From Nitrospira sp. (GTDB taxonomy: Bacteria > Nitrospirota > Nitrospiria > Nitrospirales > Nitrospiraceae), in assembly GCA_025361385.1 (NCBI GenBank), contig JANYAJ010000226.1:1-14872 (forward strand): a stretch of 14,872 nucleotides of DNA. Direction: 5' to 3'. The notes beneath the pieces are model-generated. The model saw nothing but the letters and a program-made list of their open reading frames with translations, made no database searches and had not been told where the DNA came from. Position 1 is the stretch's first letter. Every line of letters starts with the position of its first letter. Made by a program: the position numbers and the translations under genes. Below are positions 6,679 to 14,654 of this stretch, piece by piece.

Positions 6679-8069
6679 AACCTCTCCCAATGGTCCATCT
6701 TAGTGAAGAAGCGCTCCGCGAGAAAGAGGCGAAATACTGCTCACATGGGGACACCGTCCATTACTCGCCTGTGCCGAAATTCTTTCAACACTGCGAGGGG
6801 AGCTTTCTCTACGACCGAGAGGAGAAGCCCTATCTCGATTTGCAAATGTGGTACTCGGCGGTCAATTTCGGGTATCGGAACCAGACCATTATCGACGCGC
6901 TGAAGGCCCAGCTGGACCGTCTCCCGCAACTCGCCTGCCAATATCTCCACGAAGAAAAAGTGTTGGTGGCCGAGAAGCTCGCCCTTGAATGCCTGCGGGC
7001 GTTTGGCCTGGAGGGGCGGATTCAGTTCAACGTAGGAGGGGCCCAGGCGATCGAGGATTCCATGAAGCTTGTGCGGAATGCCACCGGCAAGAGTCTCTTT
7101 ATGGCCTTTATGGGTGGCTATCACGGGCGTACGTTGGGGGCATCTGAAATTACCTCAAGTTATCGCTATCGCCGTCGCTTCGGCCACTTCTCCAATCGCG
7201 CGCACTTCGTGCCCTTCCCCTACTGTTACCGCTGTCCCTACGGGAAAACGCTGGATTCCTGTGATTACTATTGCGTCAACCAGGTCGAGCGGCTCTTCGA
7301 GACCGAGTACAACTCCTTCTGGGATGCCAAAGCTAATGAGCCGGAGTTTGTCGCTTTCTATGTGGAACCGGTGCAAGCCACGGGGGGATACATCATTCCG
7401 CCACCTGAATACTTCTCACGGCTGCACAAGATTCTGAAGGAACGCAAAATTCTCCTGGTCGACGATGAGATCCAAATGGGATTTTTCAGAACCGGTAAAT
7501 TTTGGGCGCTTGAACATTTCGGGGTTCAGCCTGATATCGTCGTTTTCGGCAAGGCCATGACAAACGGGTTGAATCCCATCTCAGGATTGTGGGCGCAAGA
7601 GTCGCTCATTTCCCCGACGAAGTTCCCGCCGGGATCGACCCATTCAACTTTTGCGTCAAATCCACTCGGGACCGCAGCGACCCTCGCGACCCTCTTATGG
7701 ATCGAGAAGCAGCAGTATGAAAAGAAAGTCATGGAATCCGGCGCCTATTTCCTGCGGCAGCTCGAAGCGCTGAAACAGCGTCATGCAACGATCGGCGATG
7801 TGTCAGGGCTTGGGTTAGCCCTTCGCATCGAAGTGACTAAGCAGGACCGCTTCACCCCGGATCGAGCCCTTGCAGACAAGATCTTTGAGGCAGGATTGGC
7901 CGGCGGCATTCCCTCGTCTCGTGGTTCAATGGGCTTGGTGCTCGACATTGGCGGGCATTATAAAAATGTGTTTACGCTGGCGCCCTCATTGGACATCACC
8001 ACCGACGAGATTGACCTGGGGATCGAACTCTTAGACTACTTGTTTACATCCTGCGCGGACAGCAAATGA
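6675..8069 (+). CDS. Class III PLP-dependent aminotransferase
   Basis: A 464-residue fold-type I aminotransferase of the ornithine/4-aminobutyrate/diaminobutyrate group. The cofactor phosphate loop is GGAQA (121-125), the stacking residue lies in GGYHGRT (147-152), the acidic pair for the pyridine ring is in VDDEIQMGFFRTG (D263/D264), and the Schiff-base lysine is K293 in FGKAMTNG. A STHSTFASNP block also fits the family. Between residues 184 and 200 is a CxxC-x8-CxxxC cluster (C184, C187, C196, C200) that could hold a metal or Fe-S centre, as CxxC does in some GABA transaminases. Omega-amino groups are the usual substrates; the exact one cannot be read. AGGAGG lies upstream, and both ends overlap neighbours by ATGA. 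Confidence 0.92.
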   Translation: MKPLPMVHLSEEALREKEAKYCSHGDTVHYSPVPKFFQHCEGSFLYDREEKPYLDLQMWYSAVNFGYRNQTIIDALKAQLDRLPQLACQYLHEEKVLVAEKLALECLRAFGLEGRIQFNVGGAQAIEDSMKLVRNATGKSLFMAFMGGYHGRTLGASEITSSYRYRRRFGHFSNRAHFVPFPYCYRCPYGKTLDSCDYYCVNQVERLFETEYNSFWDAKANEPEFVAFYVEPVQATGGYIIPPPEYFSRLHKILKERKILLVDDEIQMGFFRTGKFWALEHFGVQPDIVVFGKAMTNGLNPISGLWAQESLISPTKFPPGSTHSTFASNPLGTAATLATLLWIEKQQYEKKVMESGAYFLRQLEALKQRHATIGDVSGLGLALRIEVTKQDRFTPDRALADKIFEAGLAGGIPSSRGSMGLVLDIGGHYKNVFTLAPSLDITTDEIDLGIELLDYLFTSCADSK

Positions 8070-9049
8070 CCTTGCCTACCCTGAGTAACCAAGACCGGCT
8101 CTCCGATATGGTAGGACGCCAGCCGACGGATATCATTCTTCAAAAGGGCAATCACTCCCTTGTCTACTTAATTCATGGCGTTACTGGCACGCCGGTCGAG
8201 ATGCGCTACCTGGCACGGGGCCTGGCTCGTCATGGAAGAGATGTCTACGCCACAACCTTGCCTGGACATTGCACCAGTCTGCGCGATCTCATACGGACCA
8301 GTGAACAGCAATGGCGCGAGCATGTCGCCAAGCAATTAGCCTATGCGCGAGAGCGCTATGAGCACGTGTATGTGGCAGGCCTGAGTGCTGGGGCACTGCT
8401 CTCGCTCGAAGCCTCAACCATGGTAGCGGTGGATGGAGTTGGCGTGATGTCTCCAACATTTTTCTATGACGGGTGGAACACCCCGCGGAGTCATGCCATT
8501 CTACCGTTGGCGCTCAAACTGGTGCCCGAGTGCCTACAACATCTGTTGTTCCATCTGGATGGCCCTCCCTATGGAGTCAAGGATGCCATGATTCAGGCAA
8601 ACATTCGCGCCTCCTATACGCCATCCTCGGTGTTTCACGAATGGGTTAATTTGTGGTGGGAGGGACACGGGAGTGAGGCTACCGGAAACGGGACGGACTT
8701 ACCATCGGCTGCATCAAAGGGATATCCGCTCTTCCCCCTCAGGACCTTGACTGAAATCGATCGGCTGATGAGACGCGTCAAGAGACGCTTGGAAAAGGTT
8801 TCTGCCCCGACGCTGATCCTGCAAGCGAGCGATGATGACATGACAGGCCCCCGAAACGCGCAGTTCGTCTATGACGAAATCGTCTCAGTGCAGAAGCGAA
8901 TTGTGATGCTGGAGGATTGCTACCACGTCATCACGGTCGACCGGCAACGCCAGGCAGTGGTCAAGCACCTGAATGAGTTCTTCGGAGCGACCACCCTTGC
9001 CTCTCACGGTGCCAGGAAACTGGATCAGGAGGAACGTGTCGCCCATTAA
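8066..9049 (+). CDS. Alpha/beta hydrolase, carboxylesterase/monoacylglycerol lipase-like
   Basis: A 327-residue alpha/beta hydrolase. Oxyanion motif HGVTG starts at residue 37, the nucleophile elbow GLSAG (105-109) holds S107, the acid is one of D256-D258 in LQASDDDMTG, and the catalytic histidine is H287 in CYHVITVDR. The CYHxITxDR ending and overall plan resemble Est30-type carboxylesterases and bacterial monoacylglycerol lipases. A residue 195-220 insert (WWEGHGSEATGNG) makes the cap longer than usual. No signal peptide is seen, so it is probably cytoplasmic. Its ATG overlaps the aminotransferase stop by four bases and it closes the operon. It may release or hydrolyse an ester or amide made from the amine produced by its neighbour; that is inference. 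Confidence 0.88.
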   Translation: MTLPTLSNQDRLSDMVGRQPTDIILQKGNHSLVYLIHGVTGTPVEMRYLARGLARHGRDVYATTLPGHCTSLRDLIRTSEQQWREHVAKQLAYARERYEHVYVAGLSAGALLSLEASTMVAVDGVGVMSPTFFYDGWNTPRSHAILPLALKLVPECLQHLLFHLDGPPYGVKDAMIQANIRASYTPSSVFHEWVNLWWEGHGSEATGNGTDLPSAASKGYPLFPLRTLTEIDRLMRRVKRRLEKVSAPTLILQASDDDMTGPRNAQFVYDEIVSVQKRIVMLEDCYHVITVDRQRQAVVKHLNEFFGATTLASHGARKLDQEERVAH

Positions 9050-9178
9050 CCAGGAACGGGACAAGTAGATTGTCTGCCAACCGTTGACTGTCGTAAAAGC
9101 CAGTCCTGCTCGCGTCAACACTTCTTGCCGATAGGAGTGATCCGTGTCGCCGCGCGGCATCCTCCTCCCGTCATGTAT

Positions 9179-10546
9179 TCAAAACGGATAATCTAGTCCC
9201 ACAAACACGTTCGCCCCATCACGCCCATAGGCCACGTCGAACCGACCAACGACGGTTGGCTTGGCCAGCAATCGAATGCCAGCGCCCGGATTGAATTGGA
9301 CATTCTTGAGAAACAGATGCTCGGCCTTCACATTGCTCTGTCCAACACGCCCTATATCGAGAAACGGGGCAATTTCAAGGTGGATATCATGGTCGAACAT
9401 CTTTCTATTGAGCACGGTTATTCGCTCTTCTAGATTGGCCAGGATGGCCCAGCTGCCGATATACCGGCTTCGCCCGAAAGCCCTGAGCGTATCTTCGCCG
9501 CCTAGGGTTGGTTGTTCATAAAATGGCACGCCGAGCGTTGTGCCTCTCCGCTCTATTTGGCCGAATACGCCATTGAACAACATGCGTGAAACGAAGACCA
9601 TCTGGTCCGATAAATGGGGAATCAAATGGCGAGCATCGAATACCGTATGCCCCCACTGGTTTTCTTCATGTGGTTGTAGGTTCTGATTAAACTCGGCCAA
9701 GACGTTCACGTAGGTTCCCTTGGTTGGGATAAGCTGACTGTCTCTTGTGTCATAACGGAGTGTTAAACCATGCCCCAATACTTGGGCTCCTTCGATACCT
9801 GGAATCGCAGGAAATAGCCGTGCTGTGCCTGGCAGCGAAACCACGATTCCGTCATCCACCCTGACGTTGTGATACCGCTCAGTGAGCATCAGTGAGAGAT
9901 CCGGGGTGAGATTGATGCCAGCCGTCAGCTTAATGAGTAGTTCTCGCGAGGTATAGTTGGTTTCCTGTGCTTCGGTCGTTCGGCTCCCGAAGCCGAAGAA
10001 TCTGGCGAAAGGGTTTTTTAACGCAGCAACATCGGCAGCGAAAATGTAGCGTCCTCCTCCTGCGCTCAAATTCTTATACCCCAAGTCGATGCCCTGATCG
10101 AGCCTTTGCGCATACCAGGCCAACGCATGATACTGCGTGGTATCGGAAGGATACCCGAAGTAATTCAGTGATCCGCCATGCCCAACCTTCTGATTGTAGA
10201 TATATTCCGGCGACCAAATTTCTTCGATGTCGCCCTTGGGATTGGCTTTTAAAATTGGTGTGAGCCCGCCAGCCCAGTATCCTTCATTGCGATTGTAGGC
10301 GAATGCCGGGATCGGGATGACCGTATAGTCTGATTTAGCGGGGAGCGACCTCAGCGCATGCTCGGCTGGATGGTCCAGGTCAGAAACAGGCTCCTTCGGC
10401 GAGACTATTCCTCCATCCCTCTCGTCCTGAGTAGATGTGATGGATTGTGGTAGGTTCGAAGGCCCATAGACCTCCTCCGCCTCGACTAGGCTCGGTGCAA
10501 ATAGCAGGACTTGTAACGTGAGAATCCCTGCCCAGTAGATCAGCAT
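9179..10546 (-). CDS. Omp85/BamA-like outer-membrane barrel without POTRA domains
   Basis: A 455-residue protein with a signal peptide (about residues 1-23, ending LVEA) and then about 75 polar residues, too short for even one regular POTRA domain plus linker. The rest is strand-rich, with alternating aromatic residues typical of an outer-membrane barrel. Omp85 surface-antigen signs are LRYDTRDSQLIPTKGTYV, TLGGEDTLRAFGRSRY from about residue 348, NLEERI, and the C-terminal phenylalanine in VFVGLDYPF. In the family the lid-loop motif is normally RG(F/Y); here the aligned residues are RAF (355-357), so the glycine is replaced. It may insert or export a lipid or protein, or be a pore; the role is unknown. 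It converges with the hydrolase gene and diverges from the GNAT gene. Confidence 0.85.
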   Translation of the reverse strand: MLIYWAGILTLQVLLFAPSLVEAEEVYGPSNLPQSITSTQDERDGGIVSPKEPVSDLDHPAEHALRSLPAKSDYTVIPIPAFAYNRNEGYWAGGLTPILKANPKGDIEEIWSPEYIYNQKVGHGGSLNYFGYPSDTTQYHALAWYAQRLDQGIDLGYKNLSAGGGRYIFAADVAALKNPFARFFGFGSRTTEAQETNYTSRELLIKLTAGINLTPDLSLMLTERYHNVRVDDGIVVSLPGTARLFPAIPGIEGAQVLGHGLTLRYDTRDSQLIPTKGTYVNVLAEFNQNLQPHEENQWGHTVFDARHLIPHLSDQMVFVSRMLFNGVFGQIERRGTTLGVPFYEQPTLGGEDTLRAFGRSRYIGSWAILANLEERITVLNRKMFDHDIHLEIAPFLDIGRVGQSNVKAEHLFLKNVQFNPGAGIRLLAKPTVVGRFDVAYGRDGANVFVGLDYPF

Positions 10547-10565
10547 GATGCCATCAGATACCGCC

Positions 10566-10814
10566 TTATCGATGGCAAGCGCGGGCTAGTCCGAACGAGT
10601 AGAAGGTTAAGGAGATACACAACACGCATGAGGAAAACACACCTGCCATAGGAAGATCAATACTGAATTCATCCCCGATGTCGCGCGGTGTCTCAAAGCG
10701 CAACGGTCCACCAGTGAAGCCGCTGGCCAAAAGAACTATTTTCAGGGTTCCACTGCGGCCAATCTCATTGAGAAATACCCACGAATCCTGTCTGAGGGCA
10801 GTCATCTCGCGCAT
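10566..10814 (-). CDS. Doubtful small protein upstream of the Omp85 gene
   Basis: An 82-residue frame that ends 19 bp before the ATG of the barrel gene, in the same direction. Its middle part, GGPLRFETPRDIGDEFSIDLP, reads like the central strands of a PilZ domain (GG-x-x-F-x-T-P ... GD-x-x-x-x-D-L-P). The N-terminal arginine motif is absent, and the last 25 residues turn into a hydrophobic, cysteine-containing stretch that does not continue the fold. The ribosome site before ATG 10814 (or ATG 10805) is weak. It could be a truncated or frameshifted PilZ-like gene or a chance frame. Confidence 0.35.
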   Translation of the reverse strand: MREMTALRQDSWVFLNEIGRSGTLKIVLLASGFTGGPLRFETPRDIGDEFSIDLPMAGVFSSCVLCISLTFYSFGLARACHR

Positions 10815-11101
10815 CCGTTGTCGGACGCACTTGATGCTGGGAGATAAACTGGTTACTCCCTGCTGTCTACTTCGGTCATTGTGGAAAGCAGGCGCTCGAT
10901 TAGGTTAGCATCAAGCATCGGTGAGCAGTTCGTCGACCTGCACGGTATCGCTCGATGTGCCAGGTGGGACAATGTCGAAAGAGGCTGTGCCGACGACAGT
11001 TATTATGTCGTGATCCTGGATCGTCGCAGAGATGACATCGCTGCTCGGGAGGCGCGCGCTTCTTTAGGCCATACGGCGGTGTACGTTTAATACTAGAAAC
11101 G
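10815..11101. other. Divergent intergenic region
   Basis: No confident gene lies here. It separates the minus-strand barrel unit from the plus-strand GNAT unit and should hold promoters for both. TTTAATACT (11086-11094), just before the GNAT start at 11102, resembles a -10 element, with a poor -35 (TTTAGG, 11063-11068) 17 bp upstream. A start this close would leave almost no leader. A minus-strand frame at 10911-11063 gives 50 protein-like residues (with ITVVGTASFDIVPPG) but no start codon and may be the 3' remnant of a lost gene. Confidence 0.4.
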
Positions 11102-12187
11102 TTGCAAACACAAAACTCCAGTCCAACGCGGTTCCTCAATAGCCTTGAACCTCCCGGCTTAATCCGGCATTTTCAGGACTGTCCCCCCGAGGGCTTTGAG
11201 GCTATTGTTTCAGCTATCGGGCAACCCGGTTTTCGCATGAAGTTTGACCTGCTGACCACGGTGGATGCAGGGACGCTCAGATTTTTCAATACATTGCCCG
11301 CGGCGGGCTTGGTGAGACACCTTTTGACTTGGCGCACTCTGTTTTGGGGAACGACGGTAACAGAATATTTGCCGTTACCTTCTCAAGCCGATGGCTCCTC
11401 GTTGGTGGAATCCATGCTGACTGCCTGGCGGCGTTCCTCTCGGTTGTGCGTGATTAAAGATATTCCTCACGAGTCACCGTTACTCACCGAAGCTGAGCGC
11501 ATTGCAGCAGCAGAACTGATAGAAGCGTGCAAGAATGCAGGATTCATTTTGATTGCCGGTCAGGCGTTGGCTTATGTGTCGATCGATTTCGAAAATGTGG
11601 GGGAATATCTTTCCCGGCTTTCATCATCGCGACGCAAGAACATTCGACGTAAAATGCGCGCGCGTGAAGATTTGCAGGTAGACATGATGAATACTGGCTG
11701 TGAACGCCTAAATAATGTGGAGTTTCTCAACGAACTGTACGAGTTATATCTCAATGTCTACCAGCAAAGCGAAATTCACTTCGACAAGCTAAGCGCCGAA
11801 TTCTTTTTCGCGGTTTTTAAGGATACATCGCTGGACGGACACCTCTTTCTCTATTACTCGGCAGGGCAATTGATCGGTTTCAATTTGTGCTTTGTTCACA
11901 ATGGCATGCTGATCGACAAGTACATCGGATTTCGTTATCCCGCGGCACGCGAACACAACCTGTATTTCGTCAGCTGGATGGAGAACCTTGCTTTTGCGCT
12001 GTCGCGAAATTTGAAATACTACGTTGCCGGATGGACAGATCCTGAAATCAAGGCATACCTAGGCGCAAAATTCACGCTTACTCAACATGCCGTGTATGTT
12101 CGCAACCGCTTGCTTCGGCGCATTGTGGATAAATTATCGAGTCATTTCGAGCACGACCGAGCGTGGTTCTCGGAGCATCAACCGTGA
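11102..12187 (+). CDS. GNAT-superfamily acyltransferase (FemAB/BioF2-like)
   Basis: A 361-residue protein with the plan of two-domain GNAT proteins of the FemAB/Acetyltransferase_6 type. The N-terminal half is variable. The C-terminal GNAT half runs from about residue 155 (YVSIDFENVGEYLSRLSSSRRKNIRRK) through FLNELYELYLNVYQQSE, the central strand GHLFLYYSAGQLIGFNLCF, and LKYYVAGWTDPEIKAYLGAKF. The basic SRRKNIRRK segment is typical of this family. It probably moves an acyl or aminoacyl group to an amine on a sugar, lipid or peptide. The start is weak: TTG at 11102 is the first usable codon, with no good Shine-Dalgarno; the first in-frame ATG is residue 46. The stop overlaps the GTG of the arginase-like gene by four bases. 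Confidence 0.78.
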   Translation: MQTQNSSPTRFLNSLEPPGLIRHFQDCPPEGFEAIVSAIGQPGFRMKFDLLTTVDAGTLRFFNTLPAAGLVRHLLTWRTLFWGTTVTEYLPLPSQADGSSLVESMLTAWRRSSRLCVIKDIPHESPLLTEAERIAAAELIEACKNAGFILIAGQALAYVSIDFENVGEYLSRLSSSRRKNIRRKMRAREDLQVDMMNTGCERLNNVEFLNELYELYLNVYQQSEIHFDKLSAEFFFAVFKDTSLDGHLFLYYSAGQLIGFNLCFVHNGMLIDKYIGFRYPAAREHNLYFVSWMENLAFALSRNLKYYVAGWTDPEIKAYLGAKFTLTQHAVYVRNRLLRRIVDKLSSHFEHDRAWFSEHQP

Positions 12188-13056
12188 ATCAACCCGTTGT
12201 ACTCGATATCGATGGCTCGCTGCGCGGGCTGGAAGACGCACAAATAATCGAACTTTCTGATTGGCAGGAAGCAATTCGTTTTGGGTGCTCGCGGTCAACC
12301 TGGAAGCGTTTTCGCAGTGTGCTCAACGAGCGACTGCCGGCTCGTTATGGACCTGTCTGCATGGGCAGTGGCGACTTTCACCACATCAGTCATCTCCTGC
12401 TTGAGCGCATCTCTCACCGTGAGCCGTTCGATGTGGTTGTGCTTGATAACCACCCGGACAATATGCATTTCCCGTTTGGTATCCATTGCGGATCCTGGGT
12501 TGCCCATGCAGCCAGGCTGCCACAGATTCGTTGCGTTCATGTCCTTGGCATCACCTCTGCTGACGTGAGCTGGCGGCATGCCTGGGAAAATCATTTGCTG
12601 CCAATTGCTCAGGGAAAGGTTCGATATTGGACAACAGGTGTAAACGTACAGTGGGTCAACCATTTTGGGCTCGCCAACAAGATTGCATCGTTTGACAATG
12701 CCCAGGTGCTCATCGATCAATTTATTGCTGAACGCGAGAAAAATGTTCCTGCTGCCGTCTATCTTTCAATCGATAAAGATGTGTTTTCCACAGACGTTCT
12801 CCGAACCAATTGGGATCAGGGCTGCTTCGATCTGGATAACGTTCGACAATTGATCGAGGCGTTTAAGGGGAAACTGATTGGTAGCGATATCACTGGAGAG
12901 GTATCGGTTCATCACTATCACACATCATGGAAACGTTGGCTGAGTGCCATGGATCAGCAGCCGATGATTCCTGCTGAGGCCCTCGTTCAATGGCAAGCTC
13001 AACAGCTAGCAGTCAACCGCCAACTGCTCACCTGGCTCAAGGATGTCGGAAGGTAA
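12184..13056 (+). CDS. Arginase/ureohydrolase-fold metallohydrolase
   Basis: A 290-residue protein with the metal-binding plan of the arginase superfamily: GSGDFHH (61-67), D-x-H-x-D at D88, H90 and D92 in VVVLDNHPDN, and SIDKDVFS with D198 and D200, followed by GSDITGE with E239. In arginase these positions hold two manganese ions. Outside the motifs it is unlike arginase, agmatinase or formimidoylglutamase as I know them, so a different C-N bond substrate is likely. GTG at 12184 is chosen because it overlaps the upstream stop (GTGA) with CGGAG upstream; an in-frame GTG at 12163 would extend it by seven residues. It is coupled to the GNAT gene and ends 6 bp from the convergent DegT gene. Confidence 0.8.
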   Translation: MNQPVVLDIDGSLRGLEDAQIIELSDWQEAIRFGCSRSTWKRFRSVLNERLPARYGPVCMGSGDFHHISHLLLERISHREPFDVVVLDNHPDNMHFPFGIHCGSWVAHAARLPQIRCVHVLGITSADVSWRHAWENHLLPIAQGKVRYWTTGVNVQWVNHFGLANKIASFDNAQVLIDQFIAEREKNVPAAVYLSIDKDVFSTDVLRTNWDQGCFDLDNVRQLIEAFKGKLIGSDITGEVSVHHYHTSWKRWLSAMDQQPMIPAEALVQWQAQQLAVNRQLLTWLKDVGR

Positions 13057-13062
13057 TTGCCG

Positions 13063-14277
13063 TCAGCGGCAGTGCCGGGTCAAAGTGGCACGTATTTGCT
13101 CGAAACTCTCGTCATCCAACCATGGGCTGTTCGAGATCGTCATGGAGCATGCCGCGAACCTTGTGGCATTTGGCACGGACTGTTCCCCACACCAAGGATG
13201 CAGATACTCATAGTCGGGTAAGGCATACGCGAACATGCGTGATACGCCAAGACCGGCGCCCCATAATTCATCAAGCACCTGGTCGCGTATGTTCTCATTG
13301 GGTAGCTCGGCTATAAAGATAGGCCACGTTCCTGATCCTCCGGGAGGATCGGTCAGTACCGTGACCCCGGGAATTCTTGTTAGTTCAGGAAGACGTCTGG
13401 CGGCCTGCTTCGCAAGATCACGCTGAAAGTCGGCCAGGCGCAAGAGCGCCCGACTCCCAACCGCCTGCCGCCATGCGCAGACCCGATGCAATGGAATACG
13501 TGAAGAGAAATAATCCCCGGTTGCCGCAATGGAGTCACCTCGACGAAGGGCTCGCCGCAGCGAATTTCCATATATATACCGGAGAGAGCGTGGACGATAA
13601 GCGGCTGCATAACCTGCCAATTGCAGGCAACGTAATGCCTCCCATCCAGGGCGAGCGGGAATAATCTGCAGACTGGTTCGCCTCAGCTCCGTTCGCAATT
13701 CAGCATCTGCGGCGATCCACAAACCGCCTTCGAAGATACTCAGACCTTTGCCGACTGCGAGACTGAAAAATCCCGCGTTGCCACGCAATCCGACGCTTCT
13801 CCCCTGATAGCGAGCACCCAGCGCCTGCGCGGCATCTTCAATGACGTAAGCACCGCATTGTTTTGCCAGAGCAATGAGGGGATTCAAGTCGGCTACCCGG
13901 CCACCGAGATGGGTGGGGACAATGGCTAGCGTATCGCGGTCGCACAGTTTCGCCAATGCCTCGGGGTCGAGTTCGAAGCTATCCGGACAAGTATCGCACA
14001 CGCGCAATTGCAAACGACTCTTGATGATCGCGAATACCACCAGCGGACAGGTGTAGGCGGGAATGACAACGGTTCTTCGGGTTGACAGTCGGCGTAGCGT
14101 CTCAAGAATGACAATCAGGCTTGCAGTTCCTGAGCACTCCACGCCAACCGTGGGAACACCGAGAAACTCGGCAAGTTTTTGGGGGAAATCGTCCGACGAG
14201 GAAGGACAAAGATCCTTTAGATATACAGGCAAGCCCGCTGTGGGTGGTATTTCAACGGACGAGTCAGAGGTGTGCAT
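13063..14277 (-). CDS. DegT/DnrJ/EryC1/StrS-family aminotransferase
   Basis: A 404-residue PLP enzyme of the sugar-aminotransferase family (ArnB, WecE, DesV kind). It shows GVECSGTASL near residue 45 for the cofactor phosphate, VIPAYTCP near 71, HLGGR at 123, D148 and Q151 in VIEDAAQALGA for the pyridine nitrogen, and Schiff-base K177 in FSLAVGKGLSIFEGG. The C-terminal domain ends with ISNSPWLDDESF, also typical. It should transfer an amino group to a keto-sugar or a similar nucleotide-linked or lipid-linked substrate. ATG 14277 is chosen; an in-frame frame to 14367 would overlap the upstream gene heavily and adds no domain sequence. The start overlaps the SMR-like gene stop by 14 bp, so the two are coupled. 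Confidence 0.87.
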   Translation of the reverse strand: MHTSDSSVEIPPTAGLPVYLKDLCPSSSDDFPQKLAEFLGVPTVGVECSGTASLIVILETLRRLSTRRTVVIPAYTCPLVVFAIIKSRLQLRVCDTCPDSFELDPEALAKLCDRDTLAIVPTHLGGRVADLNPLIALAKQCGAYVIEDAAQALGARYQGRSVGLRGNAGFFSLAVGKGLSIFEGGLWIAADAELRTELRRTSLQIIPARPGWEALRCLQLAGYAAAYRPRSLRYIYGNSLRRALRRGDSIAATGDYFSSRIPLHRVCAWRQAVGSRALLRLADFQRDLAKQAARRLPELTRIPGVTVLTDPPGGSGTWPIFIAELPNENIRDQVLDELWGAGLGVSRMFAYALPDYEYLHPWCGEQSVPNATRFAACSMTISNSPWLDDESFEQIRATLTRHCR

Positions 14278-14653
14278 GAGACTTGGTTTCACTCTGTGCC
14301 AAGCAGACCACGCCAGCCACAACCAAAAGTGCGCCAAACATCTGGGAATTGCTGAGCACCTCTCCAAAAAGTGGCGCAGAAATCACTATCACACCAACTA
14401 CTTCAAGATGTGAGGCGGCAAAGGCAGGTCCAACAGGGACATGTCGAAGTAGCGTCATCCATATAATAAACGCTCCAAGATAGCCGAGGATGGCCCCGTA
14501 AACCCAGGGCGTTTGGAATACGCGAGTCAACCATTCAACTTCGATCATGAACGGCTCACCCTGGAGTGCGGCCATCTTGAAACAAATCTGCGAAAACGTA
14601 TCAAATACGATCAGCGCAAAAAACCCAAAGAGGTAGAACTTCGCACGCGACAT
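14264..14653 (-). CDS. SMR/EamA-like small membrane protein (possible flippase subunit)
   Basis: A 129-residue protein with four predicted membrane helices (about 5-25, 50-70, 75-95 and 103-120). Its order of features fits the small multidrug resistance / half-EamA group: FDTFSQICFKMAA in helix 1, LRHVPVGPAFAASHLEVVGVIVISAPLFGEVLS in helices 3-4, with the common FGE before the last helix. It lies one base after the stop of another SMR-like gene (TAAAATG). Adjacent SMR-like pairs include the ArnE/ArnF lipid flippase and heterodimeric exporters such as EbrA/EbrB. The DegT aminotransferase next door makes a lipid-linked amino-sugar flippase the more likely reading. Substrate unproven. Confidence 0.78.
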   Translation of the reverse strand: MSRAKFYLFGFFALIVFDTFSQICFKMAALQGEPFMIEVEWLTRVFQTPWVYGAILGYLGAFIIWMTLLRHVPVGPAFAASHLEVVGVIVISAPLFGEVLSNSQMFGALLVVAGVVCLAQSETKSHAHL

Positions 14654-14654
14654 T

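Noticed and set aside
9060..9105. Two small hairpins (9060-9074 and 9086-9105) between convergent genes, considered as a terminator.
   Set aside because: Stems are only 5 bp and no T run follows on either strand.
8885..9160. Minus-strand frame with a purine-rich stretch before ATG 9160, in the hydrolase-barrel gap.
   Set aside because: It runs antisense into the hydrolase gene, GGAGG touches the ATG without spacing, and no family is recognised.
10881..11090. Plus-strand frame of 69 codons directly before the GNAT gene.
   Set aside because: GTG start without a ribosome site, arginine-rich shadow-like composition, and a more protein-like frame on the other strand.
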